NCBI GenBank assembly: GCA_015222795.1
Contig: JADFVY010000497.1
Location: forward strand, 1-8,376
DNA: 8,376 nt
Source: Pseudomonadota bacterium
Lineage (GTDB): Bacteria > Pseudomonadota > Alphaproteobacteria > UBA8366 > JADFVY01
Direction of reading: 5' to 3'
Part shown: in pieces, positions 1-6,215 of the stretch
How the letters are laid out: each line of letters begins with the position of its first letter
Position numbering within the stretch: the stretch's first letter is position 1
Position numbers and translations under genes: made by a program
The notes under the pieces: generated by a model
What the model was told of the DNA's origin: nothing
The model's input: the letters and a program-made list of their open reading frames with translations, nothing else
Database searches by the model: none

Positions 1-1
1 G

Positions 2-199
2 CTGTATCGCGACCATTTCGTCCAGACCGACGGCCGAAACGACGCCTACATGCATTTCTGGCGCGACCTGGACGTCATGGAGGTCGCCGCTCTCCGGCCG
101 GTGGGCATGGCGCCTTCGACCGCAGCCGTTTCGCCGGGCCGCGAGAAAAGCGGTTTCGGCGGCAGGCTCCGTCCGGTCAGATCGGTCAAATCGTTTTAA
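2..199 (+). CDS. C-terminal end of an unrecognised protein (5' partial)
   Basis: An open frame enters from the left edge and ends at TAA (197-199), giving the last 65 residues of a protein whose start lies outside the window. Codons up to about position 90 have almost exclusively G or C in the third position, which supports this frame over the other open ones. The visible part begins with a charged and aromatic stretch (LYRDHFVQTDGRND, then YMHFWRDLDVMEV). It ends in a low-complexity Gly/Pro/Ser-rich basic tail (REKSGFGGRLRPVRSVKSF) that looks disordered. I do not recognise a family. The gene converges on the dehydrogenase gene, with only four bases between the two stop codons and no visible terminator between them. 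Confidence 0.6.
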   Translation: MYRDHFVQTDGRNDAYMHFWRDLDVMEVAALRPVGMAPSTAAVSPGREKSGFGGRLRPVRSVKSF

Positions 200-203
200 G
201 TGC

Positions 204-1511
204 CTATTCCCCTGTAACCGGCCGGTATCTGCCGTCGGCTCCCAGGAACTCCTTGCCGCCGTCGCGATAGAAACTCTCCGCGCCGGCATCGCGCAGGATG
301 GCCAGCATGCGGGGGACCTGGTGGGCCTCCTGCTCCAGCCGGGTGATGACCTCCGACGGGCCGATCTCGTCCAGCAGTTCGAACGGTCCCTTCTTCCAGC
401 CGAAGCCCCAGCGCATGGCGCGGTCCACATTGACGATGTCGTCGGAAATCCGCGGCACAAGATCGGCCGCATAAACCAGCGCGCCACCCATGCAGGCCCA
501 GGCGAACCGGCCTTCCACGTCGTCGGCGAAGATCAGCGATTTAGCATCGCCGTGGCTCGATGACGCCTCTTGTGCGGGCCGCCAGTCGCCGGCCAGCAGG
601 TCGAAGGTCTCTTTCGTGCGGCTGCCGTCTTCATGCTTGGTCAGCTTGTAGAAGCCGCCGCCAGTCTTGCGGCCCAACTGGCCGCGCGCCATCATGTCCC
701 GTTCCGCGGGCGGGAATCCCAGCCAGGCGCGTCCGGCGTCGTCGGCCGGCAGATTGAGGTCCAGATTCTTCGCCACAAAATCCATGATGTCGAGCCCGAT
801 CAAATCGATCAACCCGTATAGCCCGGTAGAAGGCAAGCCCACCGGCGCGCCCATAACCGCATCGACCTGCTCCATGCAAAGGCCCTGCTCCAGCGCCGCG
901 CGCGCCTTGTGCAGCCCGGCCAGCATCCAGTAACAGCCGATGCGGTTGCCGATGAAATTCACCGTGTCCTTGGCATGCACCACGCCCTTGCCCAGCCGCT
1001 GGCCGCAGAATTCGGCCAGTGCGTCGACGGCATCCTGGGTGGTGTCGGCGTCCGGCACCAGTTCCATCAGTTTCATCACCTTCACCGGATTGAAGAAGTG
1101 GGTGACGGTAATGTCGCGGCGCAGCCGTTCCGGCATGCCCTCGGTGATTGAGCGCAACGGAATGCCCGAGGTATTGGTGCTGACCACCGAACCATCCTTG
1201 CGCAACGGTTCAAGCCGTTCGAACAGCGTGCGCTTGGTATCGAGGTCCTCGATCACCGCCTCGCAGATCCAGTCATAATCGGCGATTTTCGCCAGATCGT
1301 CGAAGGAACCAGTCTCGATCCGCGCCGCCGCCTCGGGCGTATCGACCGCCGGCGGGCGGCCGTTGACGATACGATCCAACGCCTTTGCGGCAGCCTCGTT
1401 ACTGACATCAAGCAACAGCACGCGGCATCCGGCCTCGGCGCAGGCGCCGGCAATGCCGGCCCCCATGGTGCCGCCGCCCAGCACGGCGACGGACTCAATT
1501 TTACGGGTCAT
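204..1511 (-). CDS. 3-hydroxyacyl-CoA dehydrogenase, FadN-like but lacking the hydratase domain
   Basis: This 435-residue enzyme should oxidise (S)-3-hydroxyacyl-CoA to 3-ketoacyl-CoA with NAD+, a beta-oxidation step in the cytosol. The N-terminal Rossmann fold has GGGTMG at 12-17. Catalytic-type residues are present: STNTS at 111-115, His138 in THFFNP, Glu150 in MELVP and Asn189 in NFIGNR. A first C-terminal dehydrogenase domain ends at GRKTGGGFY (280-288). A second follows at about 335-425 with GFGWKKGPFELLDEIG (369-384). This order matches the dehydrogenase half of FadN-type fused enzymes, which continue into an enoyl-CoA hydratase domain; here the protein stops at RYRPVTGE. The ATG at 1511 is chosen over an in-frame ATG at 1565 because GGGAG lies about 10 bases upstream and the Rossmann strand starts at once. 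The stop of the DUF1330 gene lies four bases upstream, implying one operon. The acyl chain preferred is unknown. Confidence 0.9.
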   Translation of the reverse strand: MTRKIESVAVLGGGTMGAGIAGACAEAGCRVLLLDVSNEAAAKALDRIVNGRPPAVDTPEAAARIETGSFDDLAKIADYDWICEAVIEDLDTKRTLFERLEPLRKDGSVVSTNTSGIPLRSITEGMPERLRRDITVTHFFNPVKVMKLMELVPDADTTQDAVDALAEFCGQRLGKGVVHAKDTVNFIGNRIGCYWMLAGLHKARAALEQGLCMEQVDAVMGAPVGLPSTGLYGLIDLIGLDIMDFVAKNLDLNLPADDAGRAWLGFPPAERDMMARGQLGRKTGGGFYKLTKHEDGSRTKETFDLLAGDWRPAQEASSSHGDAKSLIFADDVEGRFAWACMGGALVYAADLVPRISDDIVNVDRAMRWGFGWKKGPFELLDEIGPSEVITRLEQEAHQVPRMLAILRDAGAESFYRDGGKEFLGADGRYRPVTGE

Positions 1512-1515
1512 GCGT

Positions 1516-1800
1516 TCAGACTCCCTCGACGATGCAGAGCAAGCGGTCCGCCGCGCCCTTGGCATGCGATATGGCTTCCTGGTATTCCGGCGAGTTGTAG
1601 CAGGTCTCCGCCGCCTCGACGGACGGGAACTCGACCACTACGTTGCGCGGATATTCCTCGCCTTCAAGTGTCACCAGCCGCCCGCCGCGAGCCAGGAACT
1701 TCCCGCCATGCTTCTCGATCGCCGGCCCCGCCAGCTTGGCATATTCCCCGTAACCATCCGCGTCCGTCACCCGCACGCGGGCGATCCAGTATGCGGCCAT
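1516..1800 (-). CDS. DUF1330 family protein
   Basis: A 94-residue protein with the usual length and pattern of DUF1330, a small ferredoxin-like alpha/beta fold thought to form dimeric barrels. Visible pattern: an N-terminal strand (AAYWIARVRV), a Y-x-x-Y helix (YGEYAKLAGP, 17-26), GGKFLARGG (32-40), RNVVVEFPSVEAA (52-64), and a C-terminal ISHAKGAADRLLCIVEGV segment. Biochemical function is not established for the family. ATG at 1800 is preferred to the in-frame ATG at 1806, because GGAGG sits six bases before 1800 but only about one base before 1806. The longer in-frame extension to 1959 would begin inside the methyltransferase remnant. The gene is directly upstream of, and almost certainly co-transcribed with, the 3-hydroxyacyl-CoA dehydrogenase gene. 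That suggests an accessory role in acyl-CoA metabolism, which is inference only. Confidence 0.88.
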   Translation of the reverse strand: MAAYWIARVRVTDADGYGEYAKLAGPAIEKHGGKFLARGGRLVTLEGEEYPRNVVVEFPSVEAAETCYNSPEYQEAISHAKGAADRLLCIVEGV

Positions 1801-1909
1801 CTCCATCCTCCATGTCAGTCCAGTAAATCCGGTGCGCAAACTAGAAGGATTTTTCGCCGGAGGAAAGCCAGTTCGGTACAATGATCGCCGGTTTTCGCGA
1901 TTAGCATAG
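1801..1909 (-). other. Leader upstream of the DUF1330-dehydrogenase pair
   Basis: This spacer between the methyltransferase remnant and DUF1330 must hold the promoter of the pair if the terminator at 2309..2341 isolates it from the permease operon. I found no convincing sigma-70 -35/-10 pair; TTGTAC on the minus strand has no good -10 partner at 16-18 bases. The only clear element is GGAGG just before the DUF1330 ATG. Confidence 0.35.
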
Positions 1910-2299
1910 TCACCCCACCGGAATGAATTCTGGCGATGCCGGGCCGCAGGCGGCGCCATTCCAGTCGCCGAGCCATTTATCGACTTTCAGGCCCGCGCCA
2001 TCCAGCATCGCCGTAAACGGCTTCCGGTCCGTGAACCGGATATCCGATGAAGCGGAATAACGCCGCCCGCTTTCGACGATCCGGTAGTGAGTCTGGTAGG
2101 TGACGATCCCGGTGGCCGCGTCATGGGAGGCTTCGTTCCATGCCTCGACGGCGCCCAGTCCGGGGGCCTCGAACCGGCCGTTCCGAATGCTCCGGCGTCC
2201 ATTTGCGCCACTCTTCGGTCGCCGGATTGCGCGTGTCGAAGATGAAACGCCCGCCGGGTTCAAGTTGCGGGAGAGACGGTCCAGACCATTATTTACCAT
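1910..2299 (-). pseudogene. SAM-dependent methyltransferase C-terminal remnant, frameshifted
   Basis: The frame ending at TGA (1912-1910) encodes a recognisable class I methyltransferase C-terminus: LGAVEAWNEASHD, then TGIVTYQTHYRIVE, then a tail ending GDWNGAACGPASPEFIPVG. Such proteins normally carry PGGRFxFDTRNP before this, following an N-terminal SAM-binding domain. Here GGRFIFDTRNP is present, but in another frame, about 2255..2223. The reading leaves the main frame near 2259-2261 (one base apparently lost) and returns near 2177 (one base gained). The intervening 27 or so codons in the main frame read as nonsense (NPAGVSSSTRAIRRP). The SAM-binding N-terminal half with its glycine-rich motif is absent; similarity starts about 2290, next to the permease terminator. 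I infer a dead fragment. A real but garbled C-terminal protein, or two sequencing indels, are less likely alternatives. Confidence 0.75.
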
Positions 2300-2308
2300 T
2301 GTTCGCGG

Positions 2309-2341
2309 AAAGAAAATGGGCGCCGGCTTTCGCCGACGCCC
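2309..2341 (-). terminator. Rho-independent terminator after the permease gene
   Basis: On the minus strand a 10-bp stem (GGGCGTCGGC pairing with GCCGGCGCCC, with one G-U wobble) is closed by a GAAA tetraloop (plus coordinates 2318-2327 and 2332-2341). It is followed by ATTTTCTTT (2317-2309). It starts 24 bases after the permease stop codon and should end the regulator-ALDH-membrane protein-permease transcript. The stem is GC-rich and nearly perfect, so this is one of the firmest non-coding calls in the window. Confidence 0.88.
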
Positions 2342-2365
2342 AGGTCAAACCCGAATTTTGATTCT

Positions 2366-3775
2366 TTAAGACTCGTAGCCACCCTTTTTCGCGGGCTGCA
2401 CGATAAGCTTCGTCAATATCAGATAGACGATGCCCGCGACCACCGCCGTCGGCAGGGATGCGGTCATATACTCGTACGGCGAATGGCTTGCATAGGTCAG
2501 CGGGTCCAGCAGGTAGATGTATACCAGGAAGCCCGCCACCATCGCCGCAATCGCCGCGATATTGAAGCCGCCCCAGTAGGCGTAATCAGAATCAGGCGAT
2601 TTCTCATAGAGCGCCCGCACGCTGATTTTCTGCTTGCGCAGGATGAAGTAATCGACGATCTGGATCGCCACCAGCGGCGCGAATGTCACGCCGATGAAGG
2701 CCAGGAAGGTTCCGAAATTATTGAAAAACCATTCCTGGATCACGATGCAGACGATGGCAACCGGGGCCAGCGCCACGACCACCGTCATCTTCCAGGATAG
2801 CCTGCCCATCGCGGGGATATGCTTCAGTCCGATGGCCGAGGCATATACGCCGATCACCGCCGTGCCGAAATTCGCCGCCATGACGAACAGCAACGCAACC
2901 GCGCCGGCGACCGGCCCTCCAAGCTCCACCAGCCAGGCGGCCGGATCGGACGTTTCCAGAGCCAGGACTGCCGCCAGGCCGATAACGCTGAGGATCGGGA
3001 CAGGCAATCCCATGCCCAGCATGGACGGTAAGGTCGCGGTATGTGCATTCGGCGAGACGCGAACCATGGCGCCGATATAGGGCCACCAGGACAGCAGGCT
3101 GACGATGCCGATCTCGATGCCGGTCGTGTAATCCCACAGCAGACTGCCGGAGGCATATGCGGGCTTGGCCGCTTCGATGGCCACGCCCTCTTTTGTCAGC
3201 AGCATATAGACCATCCACAGGCCAACGCCGACGATGAAGAAAAACAGGATCTTGGAGACCCGCTCGATGCCGGTCGCGCCCTTAAGCAGGATCACGAAGA
3301 CGATAAGGCAGGCCAGCGCGGTCGCCACCGGAATGATAATCGCCCCGGACCCTTCCGTGGCAACGCCCAGAATCGTCAGAAATTGGGTGACCGATTTCCC
3401 GAAGAAGATCAGCAGCAGAGAGTTCCAACCGATGATCGACGCATATTGCAGAAAGACTGTGATAATCCAGCCCCGGTTGCCGAACTGCGGTTTGGACGAC
3501 GAGATCGAGTCGATGCCGTAACGGGTCGCCATGGGCACGACGGCCAAGGTAACCAGAAACATGCCGATCATGCTGCCCGCCGTCATCGACGCGAAGCCCA
3601 TCTTGAGGTTCAGGTAATAACCGACATATTCACCGATGATGTAGCACCAAGTGGCAGATGCCGCGACCAGCAGCACGATCCCCAGCTCCCGCTGGCCCCA
3701 TGTCCGCTCGGATTTAAGCAACGGCCATGCGCTCTCGTCGACCGTATCGTATGACTGATTGGCTTGATCGCTCAT
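2366..3775 (-). CDS. NCS1-family nucleobase/hydantoin:cation symporter
   Basis: This 469-residue inner-membrane protein has about 12 predicted hydrophobic spans, the length and topology of NCS1 permeases (cytosine, allantoin, hydantoin or thiamine-type carriers driven by H+ or Na+). Visible hallmarks are the soluble N-terminus with RTWGQRELG (24-32), a TM3 segment with IIGWNS (114-119), LLSWWPYIGAMVRVSPN (227-243) in the TM6 region, and the conserved QIVDYFILRK (372-381) after TM10. Trp117 and the Trp pair at 230-231 sit in regions that bind substrate in Mhp1, an analogy rather than proof. ATG at 3775 shares its A with the TGA of the upstream small gene, and a G-rich run precedes it. An in-frame GTG at 3784 is possible but not needed. 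The terminator follows 24 bases after the stop. The substrate cannot be assigned from sequence alone. Confidence 0.92.
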   Translation of the reverse strand: MSDQANQSYDTVDESAWPLLKSERTWGQRELGIVLLVAASATWCYIIGEYVGYYLNLKMGFASMTAGSMIGMFLVTLAVVPMATRYGIDSISSSKPQFGNRGWIITVFLQYASIIGWNSLLLIFFGKSVTQFLTILGVATEGSGAIIIPVATALACLIVFVILLKGATGIERVSKILFFFIVGVGLWMVYMLLTKEGVAIEAAKPAYASGSLLWDYTTGIEIGIVSLLSWWPYIGAMVRVSPNAHTATLPSMLGMGLPVPILSVIGLAAVLALETSDPAAWLVELGGPVAGAVALLFVMAANFGTAVIGVYASAIGLKHIPAMGRLSWKMTVVVALAPVAIVCIVIQEWFFNNFGTFLAFIGVTFAPLVAIQIVDYFILRKQKISVRALYEKSPDSDYAYWGGFNIAAIAAMVAGFLVYIYLLDPLTYASHSPYEYMTASLPTAVVAGIVYLILTKLIVQPAKKGGYES

Positions 3776-3933
3776 CACATCCACCCCCAGATCAAAAGCA
3801 GAATGGGGCCGACGACGCCCAGCAGCGCCAGCCAGATCCAGTCGGCGCCAGTGAAACCTTCACCCTGGTTAGCGGGATTTTCGAGTTCTGTTATTCGCCG
3901 TTCGAGCTCGGCGGGTAGTTGTTCCTGTGCCAT
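3775..3933 (-). CDS. Small single-span membrane protein coupled to the permease
   Basis: This gene encodes 52 residues: a charged amphipathic segment (LPAELERRITELENP, 6-20), a short Gly-rich linker (NQGEGFTGAD, 22-31), then one hydrophobic span (WIWLALLGVVGPILLLIWGW, 32-51) ending one residue later. No signal-peptidase site is evident, so it is probably anchored with a cytoplasmic N-terminus. The ATG at 3933 is preceded by AGGAAAGGA at a proper distance. A longer reading from 4011 would run into the ALDH gene and lacks this site. Its TGA overlaps the permease ATG by one base (TGATG), the classic arrangement for translational coupling. I infer a small partner or stabiliser of the NCS1 carrier. 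I cannot name a family. Confidence 0.82.
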   Translation of the reverse strand: MAQEQLPAELERRITELENPANQGEGFTGADWIWLALLGVVGPILLLIWGWM

Positions 3934-3958
3934 GATAGTTTTCCTTTCCTCCCAATTG

Positions 3959-3974
3959 TGTTCCCGGGGGAACA
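3959..3974. repeat. Palindrome between ALDH and small membrane gene
   Basis: TGTTCCC and GGGAACA flank a GG spacer, a 16-base inverted repeat in the 55-base gap after the ALDH stop and before the small gene's Shine-Dalgarno. In RNA it could form a 6-bp stem with a 4-base loop, but no T-run follows on the minus strand, so it is not a standard terminator. It may be an mRNA processing or stability hairpin, or a protein site. Confidence 0.5.
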
Positions 3975-3988
3975 TGTGAATTTCGTGA

Positions 3989-5497
3989 TTATCGGCCCGG
4001 ACAGGCCTCATCGTCCTTGTACGGGAACCACCAAAAATCCTGATCGGCGCATTGCGGATCGATCATCGCCAGTTTCGTATGGCGGAAGCTGTCCAGCCCT
4101 TCCGCCCCCAATTGACGCCCAATTCCCGACATCTTGCGGCCGCCGAACGGGCCCGCATCGTTATCCAGCAGCGGTGCGTTGACCCAGACCATGCCGGCTT
4201 CCAGTTCGTTCACCGCGCGGTTCGCCTCACCCAGATTTGTGGTGTAGATATTCGCACCAAGTCCGTATTTCGAACGGTTGGCCAATTCGATCGCCTCGTC
4301 GAAATTCGAGACCTTGCAGATCGGCATGGCCGGACCGAAGCTTTCCGCATTCATGATATCCATATCCGGCGTGACATCGGTCAACACCGTGGGCTCGTAA
4401 TACCAGCCCTTGTTGAACCCGGCCGGGCGTTTGCCGCCACGGGCGACCTTGGCGCCCTGTTCCTGGGCCCGGGCCATGACTGCTTCGAATCTGGTGCGTT
4501 CCTTTTCCGTGACCATCGGGCCAATATCGACCTTGTCCAGGCCATTGCCGATCCGCAGGGCGCCGGCTTGTTCGACGACCGCATCGACGAAGGCGTCATG
4601 GATGCTTTCATGGATGAAGAAGCGTTCCCCCGCGGTGCAGACCTGTCCGCAATTGAGGTAGGCCGCGAACGCCGCGCCGCGGGCGGCCATGTCCAGCGGC
4701 GCAGACGGCATGACGATGAAGGGATCGTTGCCAGAGGCCTCTATCAGGCAGCCCTTGAACTGTTCGGCGCAGGCCTTGGCGACGATCTGGCCGGTCTCGA
4801 CGCCGCCCGTGAACGCCACCATGTGGGTGTCCGGGCTGCTAACGAGTTGCTGGCCCACGCGGCCGGCGCCGGGCACGCACTGTATCAGGCCGGCCGGCAG
4901 AGGCTCGAAACATTCCATGAATTTCAGCGACGTCAGGGTGGTCAGCTCGGACGGCTTGAGGATGACCGAATTGCCTGCGGCCAGCGCCGCCGCAGCCTCC
5001 CAACAAAACAGGACCAGCGGAAAGTTGAACGGCAGAATGGCGACCACCGTGCCGAGCGGTTCCTTCACCGTGTAGTGGAATTGCCCGTCCACCGCCGACC
5101 CGATAACCTTCCCCGCATCGTGGCGTGCGACCTCGGCGTAATAGTCGATGGCGCTGGCCGACCAGGCCACCTCGTCGGCGGTCTCCTTATACGGTTTGCC
5201 CATCTCTCGGGTCATCATTTCGGCCAGCACCGGCGTCATTTTCCGCATCCGGGTCGCCACCTCGTGCAGCGCCTCGGCGCGGGTCAGCGGATTCTGGCTG
5301 TTCCATTCACGCTGTACCTTGTTGGCGCGGGCGATGACGGCATCGACCTCCGCCTCGGTCGTATCCGGAATCTGGCCGATCACGTCCTCGGTCGCCGGGT
5401 CGACGACGTCGAAGCCGCCGGTGGCCGCGCTTTTCACAAATTGTGCCCCGTCGAAGAAGGTGCCGCTAAGCCGTTTCAGTTCGTCGATTGCCGTCAT
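3989..5497 (-). CDS. NAD(P)-dependent aldehyde dehydrogenase
   Basis: This 502-residue cytosolic enzyme of the ALDH superfamily oxidises an aldehyde to a carboxylate with NAD(P)+. The full set of family landmarks is present. PFNFP carries the oxyanion Asn158. KPSE has the cofactor-binding Lys181 and Glu184. AFTGG lies at 228-232. The general base is Glu253. The nucleophile is Cys287 in NCGQVCTAGER (282-292), and ESFGP contains Glu385. The usual ELGG around the Glu is replaced by IEASG (252-256). The C-terminus carries an aromatic QDFWWFPY (486-493) tail. Length is normal. The ATG at 5497 has AGAGGA about seven bases upstream. It lies 44 bases after the regulator stop and 55 bases before the small membrane gene, so it belongs to the regulator-ALDH-permease operon. 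The substrate is probably derived from the imported compound (inference); betaine-, semialdehyde- or aminoaldehyde-type substrates are all possible. Confidence 0.93.
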   Translation of the reverse strand: MTAIDELKRLSGTFFDGAQFVKSAATGGFDVVDPATEDVIGQIPDTTEAEVDAVIARANKVQREWNSQNPLTRAEALHEVATRMRKMTPVLAEMMTREMGKPYKETADEVAWSASAIDYYAEVARHDAGKVIGSAVDGQFHYTVKEPLGTVVAILPFNFPLVLFCWEAAAALAAGNSVILKPSELTTLTSLKFMECFEPLPAGLIQCVPGAGRVGQQLVSSPDTHMVAFTGGVETGQIVAKACAEQFKGCLIEASGNDPFIVMPSAPLDMAARGAAFAAYLNCGQVCTAGERFFIHESIHDAFVDAVVEQAGALRIGNGLDKVDIGPMVTEKERTRFEAVMARAQEQGAKVARGGKRPAGFNKGWYYEPTVLTDVTPDMDIMNAESFGPAMPICKVSNFDEAIELANRSKYGLGANIYTTNLGEANRAVNELEAGMVWVNAPLLDNDAGPFGGRKMSGIGRQLGAEGLDSFRHTKLAMIDPQCADQDFWWFPYKDDEACPGR

Positions 5498-5526
5498 GAA
5501 CTCATCCTCTTTCTGTTCGTATCGTA

Positions 5527-5539
5527 AGCGCCTGGCGCT
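5527..5539. repeat. Short GC palindrome at the regulator-ALDH junction
   Basis: AGCGCC and GGCGCT flank a single T, two bases beyond the regulator's stop codon. As RNA it gives only a 5-bp stem with a 3-base loop and no T-run, so it is unlikely to terminate. It may slow or process the message between the regulator and ALDH, or be chance in GC-rich DNA. Confidence 0.3.
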
Positions 5540-5541
5540 GC

Positions 5542-6159
5542 CTAATAACTGGGTGGCGTGATGGACCAGATCACGACCGATTCGGTTTCTCCAGGGTTGC
5601 GGTAACTGTGTGGCGCGGAGCTGGGAAAATTGAAGCTGTCGCCTTCCGATAGCAAAAAGCGGTCCCCGCCGATCCAGAGTTCCAACTGGCCCGTCATCAC
5701 GACACCGGCTTCCTCTCCATAATGCGTATAGGGTTCTTCACCACTGCTGGCGCCAGGCTCGAAGCGGCTGAGCAGAAGTTCGATCTGGCCGTTGAGATTG
5801 GGGGTGAGCAGCGAGTCGGTAATGCCGGAACGGAAACGCAGTTGGCGGCGGTTATTCTTGCGCACGATGAAGCGCTCTTCGCCCGTCTGCGATTGTTCCG
5901 GCGCTTCGAAAAACCAGCTGATATTCACGCCCAGCGCGGTTGCGATTTCGCGCAGCACATTGACCGAGGGGCTGGACAGGTTTCGCTCTACCTGGCTCAG
6001 ATAACCGATGGAAAGGCCGGTCCGTTCGGCCAGATCCTTGAGGGTGACCTGCCGGGATTTGCGCAACAGCCTGATCTTCTCGCCGATATCAAGATCGGCG
6101 AGATCGCCCACTTCCGGCAATGCCATTACCGCCGCCCTTGCCTGCCCAATACTGGCCAT
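5542..6159 (-). CDS. XRE-family transcriptional regulator with C-terminal cupin domain
   Basis: This 205-residue DNA-binding protein has two domains. An XRE helix-turn-helix spans about 26-81: IGEKIRLLRKSRQVTLKDLAERTGLS, then IGYLSQVERN as recognition helix, then SPSVNVLREIATALGV. A cupin_2 beta-barrel covers about 127-202, with His146, Glu149/150 and His184 (SAPHSYRN) as possible ligand or metal contacts, and SEGDSFNFPSSAPHS (171-185) as the typical second cupin motif. This is the PuuR-like arrangement, in which the cupin senses a small metabolite; the ligand here is unknown. The gene leads the operon with ALDH and permease genes and sits beside a tandem operator-like element (6216..6252), suggesting autoregulation. 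The start is uncertain: ATG at 6159 has poor ribosome-binding context, while ATG at 6126 (removing 11 residues) is preceded by AAGGGCGG. Both keep all domains. Confidence 0.9.
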   Translation of the reverse strand: MASIGQARAAVMALPEVGDLADLDIGEKIRLLRKSRQVTLKDLAERTGLSIGYLSQVERNLSSPSVNVLREIATALGVNISWFFEAPEQSQTGEERFIVRKNNRRQLRFRSGITDSLLTPNLNGQIELLLSRFEPGASSGEEPYTHYGEEAGVVMTGQLELWIGGDRFLLSEGDSFNFPSSAPHSYRNPGETESVVIWSITPPSY

Positions 6160-6193
6160 CTCTTAATCACCGTGCTTCTGTTCAGCACTCGGT

Positions 6194-6199
6194 CTTATA
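6194..6199 (-). promoter_or_regulatory. Candidate -10 box for the regulator operon
   Basis: TATAAG on the minus strand (CTTATA on plus) matches five of six -10 positions and lies about 35 bases upstream of the ATG at 6159. No good -35 hexamer is found 16-18 bases further up; that stretch overlaps the first operator-like element. The box also lies inside an interrupted inverted repeat at 6191..6206 (GGTCT, six bases, AGACC). Confidence 0.35.
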
Positions 6200-6215
6200 C
6201 GAGACCATATCATTT

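Noticed and set aside
1512..1565. 18-residue N-terminal extension of the dehydrogenase
   Set aside because: It overlaps the DUF1330 coding end, is Arg/Ser-rich and unlike the family, and the ATG at 1511 has its own Shine-Dalgarno.
3041..3754. + strand open frame of 237 codons opposite the permease gene
   Set aside because: It is rich in Asp/Gln/Arg/His with no recognisable domain, a mirror of membrane-protein codons on the other strand.
3852..3864. GTGAA-ACC-TTCAC repeat resembling the operator half-sites
   Set aside because: It lies within the small gene's codons for the GEGFT linker, is only five bases per arm in the opposite order to TTTCAC-N4-GTGAAA, and is likely chance.
3934..4011. 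N-terminal extension of the small membrane protein to 4011
   Set aside because: It would start inside the ALDH gene and cross the palindrome and the Shine-Dalgarno that serve the ATG at 3933.
4052..5527. Long + strand open frame (491 codons) opposite the ALDH gene
   Set aside because: It is antisense to a gene with complete ALDH catalytic motifs, shows no family pattern itself, and is the usual open antisense frame of GC-rich coding DNA.
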